Shown here: in pieces, positions 7,421 through 14,779 of the stretch | Layout: the number at the start of each line of letters is the position of its first letter | Numbering within the stretch: position 1 is the stretch's first letter | Assembly (NCBI GenBank): GCA_024401915.1 | Contig: JAKSKA010000002.1 | Span: 1 to 28,102 of the forward strand | Source of the DNA: Bacteroidales bacterium | GTDB taxonomy: Bacteria > Bacteroidota > Bacteroidia > Bacteroidales > UBA932 | Reading direction: 5' to 3' | Length of the DNA: 28,102 nt | Position numbers and translations under genes: made by a program | The notes under the pieces: model-generated | Told to the model about the DNA's origin: nothing | The model's database searches: none | Seen by the model: only the letters and a program-made list of their open reading frames with translations

Positions 7421-8376
7421 GCAGTTGAACTACACTTGTATCTTCTCTGAATCGCAACCAGAATGCTGCGCTCCGCCATCGGCGTGAGGTCCCGGAAAGT
7501 GATGAGCCGTTTCATTTCGTCCAAAGGAATTTCCAGCAACAGTTTTGCGATACATTCATCTGCAAATGAGTTGGAGACCACATTTACTCCGGAAAAATCC
7601 AATGCGACGTGAAGGCCCTGCCTGATAAGGGAAAGAAGTTCTTCCCGTATCTTCGCTCCCATATCCCGGGTCCCGAAGTCCGTGCCATATTTTGAAAAAC
7701 CCAAGGTTACATCAGATGTGGGACCATTCCACAAACTGTCCAGTCCGTCGGTTTCGATGAAACATTCATTGTATTCTGTTTCAGCGTCTGTCCGATGGTC
7801 CACCACTTCGCTTGGGTCGATCTCCTTTGACGTCGCCAACTCCATATAAACGATGGTGCCTTGCCAAAAGCCATTTTCCATCACTCTGGTTTCGCCATTC
7901 TTGCTGATAAGCTTGTGATTCCCGGAATGGATGATGAATTGAAGTCCGACATCTTTCATCAGCCGGGATGTGGCATATAATCCGAACCCCATACCTTTCC
8001 CATCAGTCACCGAGTCCTGGAGACATAGTTGCAAGGCTTCTCCTTCCCCGACATTGCGGAACTTCTCATTTCCGGCAAGGGATTCTCTGATCCCGACTCC
8101 ATCATCTGCTATCAGGACGCGCAGGACATCTTTATCGGAATCAAAATGCGTCATGGCCGTTCCTATCGGCCGGCCTGAATGGATGTGCACATTGTCCAGG
8201 ATTTCGTAGAAACAATAACTCAATGCCTGCAGTACGCTGACCTCGATTTCAAAATGGGAAGTCAGTGTCTTGAGCACGTTCTGATAGACATTGTTGAGCG
8301 TATGGGCATCAAAGACGTCTATGCTGACATCCTGCCGGTTTTCAAAGTATTGCTTGAGCAAAAATGCGACGTTCAT
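7375..8376 (-). CDS. GHKL-type ATPase fused to a STAS-like (DUF4325) domain, with chimeric C-terminus
   Basis: 333 residues. The N-terminal part is a GHKL/HATPase_c-like ATPase: N-box around YEILDNVHIHSG (residues 57-68), the DDGVG loop (91-95) and GKGMGFGLYATSRL (126-139). Residues about 220-312 resemble the STAS-like DUF4325 family (GAKIREELL, VALDFSGVNVVSNSFADE). By analogy with SpoIIAB/SpoIIAA it could be a phosphorylation switch held in one chain, S268 or S270 being candidate sites; this is inference. The last 15 residues are an out-of-frame reading of the left 66-bp repeat, so the native end was probably replaced. The ATG overlaps the dehydrogenase stop (ATGA, 8373-8376). Composition is AT-richer than the dehydrogenase gene. 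Partner proteins are unknown. Confidence 0.8.
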   Translation of the reverse strand: MNVAFLLKQYFENRQDVSIDVFDAHTLNNVYQNVLKTLTSHFEIEVSVLQALSYCFYEILDNVHIHSGRPIGTAMTHFDSDKDVLRVLIADDGVGIRESLAGNEKFRNVGEGEALQLCLQDSVTDGKGMGFGLYATSRLMKDVGLQFIIHSGNHKLISKNGETRVMENGFWQGTIVYMELATSKEIDPSEVVDHRTDAETEYNECFIETDGLDSLWNGPTSDVTLGFSKYGTDFGTRDMGAKIREELLSLIRQGLHVALDFSGVNVVSNSFADECIAKLLLEIPLDEMKRLITFRDLTPMAERSILVAIQRRYKCSSTAKSASSTTPASRMCR

Positions 8377-11255
8377 ATCGATTCCTTAAAAGTTGTACAC
8401 TCATTAACCAGATAAACTATCGACACATACGGGATGCCGGAGTTGTGCTGGAGGCCGATTTCACAGGTGCGGGAGTTGGAGTAGCCGACTTCGATGTCGG
8501 AGACCTGGCCGGCGAGCTTGCGCAGTGCGTATCCGTTCAGCTCCGGATTGGTCATTCCCTTGTCGCCGGCGAAGCCGCAGCAGCCCACTCCGTCGGGCAC
8601 GACGACCTTCTCCGCGCACAGCCCGGCGACCTTCACGAGGGTGTCGCCCAGGCCGAGCTGGCGTGTGGTGCAGGTCAGGTGGACCGCCACCGTGCGGGGC
8701 AGGCGCGTGAACTCCAGCCTGTCTCTGAGGAAGGTCCAGATGAACTCTGCGGGCTCATAGAGGTGGAGGCCCTTGATGTGGGCGCGCATCCTGTGGAGGC
8801 AGGGGCTCTGGTCGCATAGGATGGGGTATTCACCGTTGCACGAGGCCTTCCGCAGCTCGCGCTCCAGCTCCGCCGTCTTCGCGTCGGCGACGTCCGGCAT
8901 ACCCTTGCTCTCCCAGATCATTCCGCAGCACAGTTTTTTCATATTGTCGGGGAATATCACCTCGAAGCCCGCCTTCTCCAGCAGGCTCACCGTCTCCTCG
9001 ACGAGAGGCCGCCCGTAGCGCGCGTTCTTCGAAGCACCCATCGTCTGGTTGAGGCAGCTGGGAAAATAGACCACCTTGGCGGTCGTGCCGGCAGCAGCCT
9101 TGACTGACGCGCTACCGCCCTCGGCGGCCTTTGAAGAAGATCCGTCTCCCGCTTTTGTCCGGGGGCGGCAGCCATAGGGTCCGGGGAACGCCGGCGTCCA
9201 CAAAGGAATGCCGAGCCCGTCGTGCAGGCCTTTACAGAGCTTGGCCATCGCCTTGTCACCCAGTATTTTGCGCCCTGTCTGCGCACAGCCGAGCGTGAAT
9301 CTCAGCGCGCTCTTCACGCCGCCGTAGTGCTCCGCGGCCAGGGTCCAGCCCTTGCGGGGCAGCGTCCCGAGAGCGGTCCTGCGCAGCTCGTGTGTCAGGT
9401 CGGCGACATTGATCTTCATAGGGCAGGAGGTCGAACAGAGGCCGTCGGCGGCGCAAGTGTCCATTCCGTAATAGACATACTGCTTCTCCAGCTTCTTCAG
9501 CCTTGCGGGATCGCTGCCGTCCTCGCGCAGCCGCGTGATTTCGCGCATCGCGGCAATCCTGGTGCGGGACGAGAGGGTGAGTCCGCAGGATACGCAGTTC
9601 ACCTCGCAGAATCCGCATTCAATACACTTGTTGATGCGCTCGAACGCCTCCACGGCCTCCTCCGGCGCGCCTTCTCCCGCCTTGAGCAGGGGGAGGGCCT
9701 TGAAGCCTTTTATGAAGCACTCCGGGTCGTCGTTGAAGATGACGCCGGGATTGAGTATGCCTTCGGGGTCGAAGATGTCCTTGAGGCGGCGCATCACGTT
9801 CCAGGCCTTCTCGCCCCACTCGTAGCTGACGAACGGAGCCATATTGCGGCCTGTTCCGTGCTCGGCCTTCAGCGAGCCGTCGTATTTCTCCACTACCATC
9901 TTCGCCACATCCCTTATCATCGCCTCGTAGCGCGCGACTTCCGCACCGCTGTCGAAAGCCTGGTTGATGATGAAGTGGAAATTGCCGTCGAGTGCGTGGC
10001 CATAGATGCAGGAGTCGTCGTAGCCGTGCCTGTCGAGCAGGTCCGACAGGTCTGCAGTGGCCTGAGGGAGGTCTTCGATATGGAAGGCGATGTCCTCGAT
10101 CAGGCAGGTGGTGCCCTGCTTCCTCATTCCGCCCACCATCGGGAAGATTCCGGAACGTATGGCCCAGTATTCGTCGCAGACCTTCTTGTCGGTGGAGAAG
10201 TTCACTCCCGTGACGGTGTCGAAAGCTTCGAGCACCTTGCGGACCGCTTCCGTCTTCGCATCGAGTTCCTTGTCCGACCGGGCTGTCACCTGTGTCAGGA
10301 CGGCGGTGAGGCCTTCTCCCGTCGTGTCGTGGACGGCTGCGAGGGAGCGGCTGTCGAGCATCTCCGCGGCGGTGATGTCGAGCGCGCGCATAGCCACGAC
10401 GGCCCGCGCCGCATCGGAGATGTCGCGGAAATATATCATCGCGCTGGCCTGCAGCGGCGCTACGGGCACGGTCTCCATCGTCACTTCGCTCAGGAAGGCG
10501 AGTGTTCCCTCCGAACCCACCACGCTGTGTGCGATTATCTCGAAGGGGTCGGAGTATGTGATCAGCGGCAGCAGGCTCAGGCCGGTGACGTTCTTTATCG
10601 AGTATTTGTGGCGTATGCGGGCAACGAGCTCCGTGTCCGCAAGGACATCGTCACGAAGCTTTTCTATGGCTGCCAGCATTGCCCCGTGAGTCTTCGCGAA
10701 TCCGGCACGGCTGCCCTCATCTCCGGTGTCGAGAACGGTTCCGTCCGCGAACACCAGCCTTGCGGAGCGCATCGTCCTGTCCGAGTTGGAATGGACTCCG
10801 CAGCTCATTCCGGAGGCATTGTTCATCACTATGCCGCCTATCATCGCGCTGCCGATGGATGCCGGGTCGGGGCCGAGCTTGCGTCCGTACTTCGCCAGGA
10901 TCGCGTTGACGCGTCCGCCCACGAGTCCGGGCTGCATCTTTATGAGCCGGCCCTCGTCGCAGATGGAATATCCTTCCCAGTTCTTGCCTGCGACCACAAG
11001 TATGGAATCACTGACACTCTGTCCCGACAGCGCTGTGCCGGCCGCCCTGAAGGTGACGGGCAGGCGGTGCTTCGAGGCGAGCGAGAGTATCTTCGAGAGT
11101 TCTTCCTCCCCGCACGAACGGATCACGATTTTCGGAATCATCCTGTAGAAACCGGCATCGGTCCCCCAGCAGAAGGTCCTAAGCTCGTCGGTGTAGATTC
11201 TCGACGGGTCTATGAAAGAAAGGTCTTTTGCAAATTCTTCGTATCTCTTGTCCAT
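8373..11255 (-). CDS. FAD-linked oxidase / Fe-S fused dehydrogenase (D-lactate or 2-hydroxyacid type)
   Basis: 960 residues, the usual length of the fused Bacteroidota form. Order: PCMH-type FAD domain (residues about 35-230; VTFRAAGTALSGQSVSD and GSAMIGGIVMNNASGMSCG), FAD-oxidase C-terminal domain with GHALDGNFHF and EHGTGRNMAPF, two 4Fe-4S clusters (CIECGFCEVNC from C544; CAADGLCSTSCP from C601), and a CCG/heterodisulfide-reductase-like region (YFPSCLNQ, LCCGM, GCCGFAGDKG). It most likely oxidises D-lactate or glycolate and feeds electrons to the quinone pool or a partner. A low-complexity Gly/Ser/Ala/Lys linker (about 9077-9163) separates the Fe-S part from the CCG part. The 3' end carries the 66-bp repeat, and its stop overlaps the next gene. 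The exact substrate is uncertain. Confidence 0.9.
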   Translation of the reverse strand: MDKRYEEFAKDLSFIDPSRIYTDELRTFCWGTDAGFYRMIPKIVIRSCGEEELSKILSLASKHRLPVTFRAAGTALSGQSVSDSILVVAGKNWEGYSICDEGRLIKMQPGLVGGRVNAILAKYGRKLGPDPASIGSAMIGGIVMNNASGMSCGVHSNSDRTMRSARLVFADGTVLDTGDEGSRAGFAKTHGAMLAAIEKLRDDVLADTELVARIRHKYSIKNVTGLSLLPLITYSDPFEIIAHSVVGSEGTLAFLSEVTMETVPVAPLQASAMIYFRDISDAARAVVAMRALDITAAEMLDSRSLAAVHDTTGEGLTAVLTQVTARSDKELDAKTEAVRKVLEAFDTVTGVNFSTDKKVCDEYWAIRSGIFPMVGGMRKQGTTCLIEDIAFHIEDLPQATADLSDLLDRHGYDDSCIYGHALDGNFHFIINQAFDSGAEVARYEAMIRDVAKMVVEKYDGSLKAEHGTGRNMAPFVSYEWGEKAWNVMRRLKDIFDPEGILNPGVIFNDDPECFIKGFKALPLLKAGEGAPEEAVEAFERINKCIECGFCEVNCVSCGLTLSSRTRIAAMREITRLREDGSDPARLKKLEKQYVYYGMDTCAADGLCSTSCPMKINVADLTHELRRTALGTLPRKGWTLAAEHYGGVKSALRFTLGCAQTGRKILGDKAMAKLCKGLHDGLGIPLWTPAFPGPYGCRPRTKAGDGSSSKAAEGGSASVKAAAGTTAKVVYFPSCLNQTMGASKNARYGRPLVEETVSLLEKAGFEVIFPDNMKKLCCGMIWESKGMPDVADAKTAELERELRKASCNGEYPILCDQSPCLHRMRAHIKGLHLYEPAEFIWTFLRDRLEFTRLPRTVAVHLTCTTRQLGLGDTLVKVAGLCAEKVVVPDGVGCCGFAGDKGMTNPELNGYALRKLAGQVSDIEVGYSNSRTCEIGLQHNSGIPYVSIVYLVNECTTFKESI
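8397..8462. repeat. 66-bp direct repeat, right copy (B)
   Basis: Perfect copy of 7355-7420, lying in frame inside the 3' end of the intact FAD/Fe-S dehydrogenase gene (22 codons from E932 on). On its left side the gene continues only nine codons before the stop that overlaps the ATPase start. The shift from GC-richer backbone to AT-richer accessory DNA occurs at this copy. Confidence 0.97.
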
Positions 11256-11274
11256 TTTTCGTGCGATTGAACTA

Positions 11275-11282
11275 CAAATATA
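11275..11282 (-). promoter_or_regulatory. -7 box for the dehydrogenase gene
   Basis: Minus-strand TATATTTG fits the Bacteroidota TAnnTTTG -7 element, 20 bp before the ATG at 11255. No clear TTTG -33 box is seen. It is back-to-back with the -7 box of the divergent CYTH gene. Confidence 0.5.
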
Positions 11283-11283
11283 A

Positions 11284-11291
11284 TATCTTTG
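11284..11291 (+). promoter_or_regulatory. -7 box for the CYTH gene
   Basis: TATCTTTG fits TAnnTTTG, 18 bp before the ATG at 11310. No convincing -33 TTTG is seen at the right distance. Only one base separates it from the opposing -7 box. Confidence 0.45.
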
Positions 11292-11309
11292 CAGTGATTA
11301 TAGTGTCAT

Positions 11310-11774
11310 ATGGCGATAGAGATTGAAAGGAAATTCCTCATCTCCGGCGATTTCCGTCCGGGGATCGAGAAGTCATACCGTATCACGCAGGGCTACATCT
11401 GCCCCGGCAGCGGCCGTACGGTGAGGGTGAGGCTGCGTGACGACAAGGGCTTCCTGACGATCAAGGGGCCCTCGGCCGACGGCGGCCTGAGCCGTTTCGA
11501 ATGGGAAAAGGAGATAACTGTGGAGGATGCCCTGTCGCTCTTCCCGCTCTGTCCGCTCAAACTGGACAAGACAAGGCATATCGTACCCTTCGGCGGCCAC
11601 GTGTTCGAAGTGGATGAATTCCATGGTGACAATGAGGGACTGATAGTGGCCGAGGTGGAGCTTTCTTCGCCCGACGAGGAGTTCGCCAGGCCGGACTGGC
11701 TGGGGCAGGAGGTCACCGGGGACCGGCGCTTCTACAACTCGCAGCTTTGCAGCAATCCCTACAAGAACTGGTAG
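11310..11774 (+). CDS. CYTH-domain protein (putative triphosphatase)
   Basis: 154 residues, a complete single CYTH domain. It begins MAIEIERKFLI, the EXEXK motif that binds metal and phosphate. RVRLRDDKGFLTIKG, FEWEKEI, KTRHIV, FEVDEFHG and IVAEVELSS then supply the alternating Arg/Lys and Glu residues lining the tunnel of triphosphate-tunnel metalloenzymes. Small bacterial members hydrolyse inorganic triphosphate or bind nucleotides; true adenylate cyclase activity is less likely. The gene is divergent from the dehydrogenase and convergent with DUF1846, with a 19-bp gap between stops in which I see no strong terminator. The call is safe; the physiological substrate is unknown. Confidence 0.9.
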   Translation: MAIEIERKFLISGDFRPGIEKSYRITQGYICPGSGRTVRVRLRDDKGFLTIKGPSADGGLSRFEWEKEITVEDALSLFPLCPLKLDKTRHIVPFGGHVFEVDEFHGDNEGLIVAEVELSSPDEEFARPDWLGQEVTGDRRFYNSQLCSNPYKNW

Positions 11775-11793
11775 GGTAGGGCTCTGCCTCTTT

Positions 11794-13260
11794 TCACTGC
11801 TTTTTCTTGATCGGGTCGCAGGTGAGGCCGACCCCGAGTTTCTTGAAGACATTCTTGTCCACTTCGCTCAGCATCACGGTGGAGTGGGCCTGGCAGCCCT
11901 TGAACTGAGGCAGGGTCTCGAGAGCCTTGCGGCAGTTCTCGTCGCCGGGACTGAGCATCGACAGCGCGACCAGGACTTCGTCCGTATGGAGACGGGGGTT
12001 GTGGCCGTGGAGATAGTTCACCTTCGTGTTCTGTATGGGCTCGATCATGCTCTGGGGAATGAGTTTGACGGAGTGGGGGATGCCGGCGAGGTGCTTCGTC
12101 GCGTTGAGGATCAGCGCGGCGCTGGGACCGAGCAGCGAACTGGTCTCGGAGGTGATTATCGTGCCGTCCGGGAGCTCTATGGCGGCGGCGGGTACTCCGC
12201 ATCTTTCCTGACGTTCGCGTGCGGCCGTGGTGCTGCGCCTGTACTCCGTGCTTATCTTCGCCTGCTGCATCAGCAGCGCTATCTTGCTCACTTCGCTGTC
12301 CGGACACAGGCCTTCGGCGAACTTGCAGAGCGTGGCGTAGTAGCGTCTGATGATTTCGTGACGCGCAGCGTCGCAGCAGACATCCTCATCGCTGATGCAG
12401 GATGAAATCATATTCACGCCCATATCGGTGGGCGATTTGTAGGGGTTCTCACCGTAGATGCCCTCGAAAAGGGCGTTGAGTACGGGGAATATCTCTATGT
12501 CGCGATTGTAGTTCACGGCGGTCTTCCCGTAGGCTTCGAGGTGGAACGGGTCGATCATATTGACGTCGTTGAGGTCGGCGGTGGCCGCTTCGTAGGCGAT
12601 GTTGACGGGATGTTTCAGAGGGAGGTCCCATACGGGGAAGGTCTCGAATTTCGCATATCCCGCGTTGATTCCGCGCTTCTGGTCCTGGTATATCTGGCTG
12701 AGGCATACGGCCATCTTCCCGCTTCCCGGGCCCGGAGCCGTCACCACTACCAGAGGCTTTGTCGTGACGACGTAGTCATTGCGCCCGAAACCCTCGTCGG
12801 AATCTATCAGTGCCACGTTTGAAGGATATCCCTCGATGGTGTGATGAAAATAGGTGGTGATACCGAGCCTCTCCAGCCTTGCTTTGTATGCGTCGGCGCT
12901 GGCCTGTCCGTTGTAGTGGGTGATGACCACGGAATTCACGAGGAAACCGCGTGTGGTGAATTCGTCCCTGAGACGCAGGACGTCCATATCGTAGGTGATG
13001 CCCAGGTCGCTGCGTATCTTGTTCTTCTCGATGTCGGTGGCGCTGATCACGATGATTATCTCGCAATCATCGCGAAGCTGCCAGAGCATCTTCAGTTTGC
13101 TGTCGGGTTCATATCCGGGAAGGACGCGCGACGCGTGGAGGTCGTCGAAAAGTTTACCGCCGAATTCCATATAGAGCTTGTTGCCGAAGGTGGCAATACG
13201 CTCCTTGATGTGCTCGGACTGGATTTTGAGGAATTTTTCGTTATCGAAGCCGTATTTCAT
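11794..13260 (-). CDS. DUF1846 family protein
   Basis: 488 residues, beginning MKYGFDNEKFLKIQSEHIKE, the conserved N-terminus of DUF1846 (UPF0371) proteins. A P-loop-like GPGSGKMA (around residues 177-183) is followed by GINAGYAKFETFPVWDLPLK and PYKSPTDMGVNMI, blocks typical of the family. The family has known structures but no settled function; the P-loop-like segment suggests nucleotide or phosphate binding. The ATG at 13260 is chosen: an upstream in-frame TTG (13272) overlaps the -7 promoter box at 13270-13277, so it can hardly be transcribed. That promoter leaves only a few nucleotides of leader, so the mRNA is almost leaderless. No signal peptide is seen. Confidence 0.9.
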   Translation of the reverse strand: MKYGFDNEKFLKIQSEHIKERIATFGNKLYMEFGGKLFDDLHASRVLPGYEPDSKLKMLWQLRDDCEIIIVISATDIEKNKIRSDLGITYDMDVLRLRDEFTTRGFLVNSVVITHYNGQASADAYKARLERLGITTYFHHTIEGYPSNVALIDSDEGFGRNDYVVTTKPLVVVTAPGPGSGKMAVCLSQIYQDQKRGINAGYAKFETFPVWDLPLKHPVNIAYEAATADLNDVNMIDPFHLEAYGKTAVNYNRDIEIFPVLNALFEGIYGENPYKSPTDMGVNMISSCISDEDVCCDAARHEIIRRYYATLCKFAEGLCPDSEVSKIALLMQQAKISTEYRRSTTAARERQERCGVPAAAIELPDGTIITSETSSLLGPSAALILNATKHLAGIPHSVKLIPQSMIEPIQNTKVNYLHGHNPRLHTDEVLVALSMLSPGDENCRKALETLPQFKGCQAHSTVMLSEVDKNVFKKLGVGLTCDPIKKKQ

Positions 13261-13269
13261 AACGGGACG

Positions 13270-13301
13270 CAAATATAGTCATTTTTGCATTTGCTTCCAA
13301 A
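13270..13301 (-). promoter_or_regulatory. Promoter of the DUF1846 gene
   Basis: Minus strand: TTTG (complement of 13298-13301), a 20-bp spacer, then TATATTTG (complement of 13270-13277). Both boxes fit the Bacteroidota consensus. It interleaves with the divergent MFS promoter. Confidence 0.75.
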
Positions 13302-13314
13302 AGTGTTATATTTG
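13284..13314 (+). promoter_or_regulatory. Promoter of the MFS transporter gene
   Basis: TTTG at 13284-13287, a 19-bp spacer and TATATTTG at 13307-13314: an exact Bacteroidota housekeeping promoter, 22 bp before the ATG at 13337. Confidence 0.8.
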
Positions 13315-13336
13315 TCCGATACAAAAATACAACAAT

Positions 13337-14779
13337 ATGTCGACCCAGAAAAAACTTATGACCAACTGGCGCTGGTGGCTCTGCTCGCTGCTTTTCGTCG
13401 CCACGACAGTGAACTATCTCGACCGTCAGGTGCTGTCACTCACCTATGAGGAATTCATCAAGCCTGAGTTCCACTGGACTGACGCCGATTACGGTACGAT
13501 AACGTCCTTCTTCTCCATATTTTATGCGATTGCCTGCCTCTTCGCCGGCAAGTTCGTCGACTGGATGGGCACGAAGAAGGGCTATATCATTTCCATCTGC
13601 GTCTGGTCGGCCGGCGCCTGTCCCCACGCTGCCTGCGGTCGCGTCACAGGGCTTATCTGCGGAGTCGATCTCGCCGGGGTGGAGGCGCTTTCCAATGCCG
13701 CGCTTGCCATCTCCACCACTTCGGTTTACCTCTTTCTGATGTGCCGCGGCATACTGGCCCTCGGCGAAGCAGGCAATTTCCCTGCAGCCATCAAGGTTAC
13801 GGCCGAATATTTCCCAAAGAAGGACCGCGCCTTCGCAACCTCGATCTTCAACGCGGGTGCGTCCGTGGGCGCTCTTGCCGCTCCTCTCTGCATACCGCCC
13901 CTTGCTGAGAAATTCGGCTGGGAGATGGCATTCATCATCATCGGCGCACTCGGCTTCATCTGGGTGTTCTTCTGGGCGTTTATGTATGAGAAGCCCGAGA
14001 AGAGCAGCCGCGTGAACGAGGCCGAACTCGAGTACATCCATTCCGATGATGCCGCCGAAGCTGCTGAAAAGGCCGCTGTGGCAGCCCAGAAGACCATCCC
14101 CTTCCTCAAGTGCTTCGGCTACCGCCAGACCTGGGCGTTCATCATCGGCAAGTTCTTCACTGACGGAGTATGGTGGTTCTTCCTCTTCTGGGCGCCTTCG
14201 TATTTCAGCAACCAGTTCCAGGCTCCGGCCACTTCTGGTCTCGGCCAGGCCCTCATCTTCACCCTCTATGCAATAGTGACCGTAGTCTCGATAATCGGAG
14301 GCTATCTGCCCAAGATATTCGTCGACAGGAAGGGTATGAACCCTTATGCCGGCCGTATGCGCGCTATGCTCATCTTCGCATTCTTCCCTCTCTGCGCGTT
14401 GCTTGCACAGCCCCTCGGAGTAAGGTTCGACACCCCCTGGTGGCCCGCGATTCTTATCGGTCTCGCAGCTGCCGGCCATCAGGCCTGGAGCGCCAACCTC
14501 TTCAGCACCATAGGCGATATGTTTCCCAAGAGCACTATCGCAACCATCACCGGAATCGGCGCAATGGCCGGTGGTGTGGGCTCGATGATAATACAGAAGG
14601 TGGCCGGTAACCTCTTCACCTTTGCCGAGAATGCCGGCGCATCGTTCACCTTCCTCGGTTTCGAGGGCAAGCCTGCCGGCTACTTCGTGATGTTCTGCTT
14701 CTGCGGCATCGCGTACATCGTGGCCTGGTCGCTTATGAAATCGCTTGTACCTGTGTACAAACCCATCGAACTGGACTAA
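13337..14779 (+). CDS. MFS transporter, ACS family (ExuT-like hexuronate/organic acid transporter)
   Basis: 480 residues with about twelve membrane helices. The first helix ends in VNYLDRQVLS, the hallmark of the anion:cation symporter (ACS) family, and the first cytoplasmic loop has GKFVDWMGTKKG. GILALGEAGNFPAAIKVTAE, and TIATITGIGAMAGGVGSMI in the second half, match ExuT/hexuronate transporters of Bacteroidota. It probably takes up hexuronates or another sugar acid with protons. The start at 13337 follows the consensus promoter; an in-frame extension upstream would begin inside the opposite gene. The TAA stop shares bases with the stop of the convergent anti-sigma gene. The family is sure, the substrate is inferred. 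Confidence 0.87.
   Translation: MSTQKKLMTNWRWWLCSLLFVATTVNYLDRQVLSLTYEEFIKPEFHWTDADYGTITSFFSIFYAIACLFAGKFVDWMGTKKGYIISICVWSAGACPHAACGRVTGLICGVDLAGVEALSNAALAISTTSVYLFLMCRGILALGEAGNFPAAIKVTAEYFPKKDRAFATSIFNAGASVGALAAPLCIPPLAEKFGWEMAFIIIGALGFIWVFFWAFMYEKPEKSSRVNEAELEYIHSDDAAEAAEKAAVAAQKTIPFLKCFGYRQTWAFIIGKFFTDGVWWFFLFWAPSYFSNQFQAPATSGLGQALIFTLYAIVTVVSIIGGYLPKIFVDRKGMNPYAGRMRAMLIFAFFPLCALLAQPLGVRFDTPWWPAILIGLAAAGHQAWSANLFSTIGDMFPKSTIATITGIGAMAGGVGSMIIQKVAGNLFTFAENAGASFTFLGFEGKPAGYFVMFCFCGIAYIVAWSLMKSLVPVYKPIELD

Noticed and set aside
7355..8462. Transposon or insertion-sequence explanation for the direct repeats
   Set aside because: No terminal inverted repeats and no transposase are present; a 66-bp target duplication would be far longer than for known insertion sequences.
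9222..11270. Long open frame on the plus strand antisense to the FAD/Fe-S dehydrogenase
   Set aside because: It mirrors a clearly coding gene in GC-rich DNA. Its translation has no recognisable domain and the composition of a shadow frame.
11775..11793. Bidirectional terminator between the CYTH and DUF1846 genes
   Set aside because: Only a short imperfect stem (AGGGC with GCCT) can be drawn in 19 bp; too weak to call.
13261..13272. TTG start for the DUF1846 gene at 13272
   Set aside because: The codon lies inside the -7 promoter box, so it would not be in the mRNA; the ATG at 13260 matches the family N-terminus.
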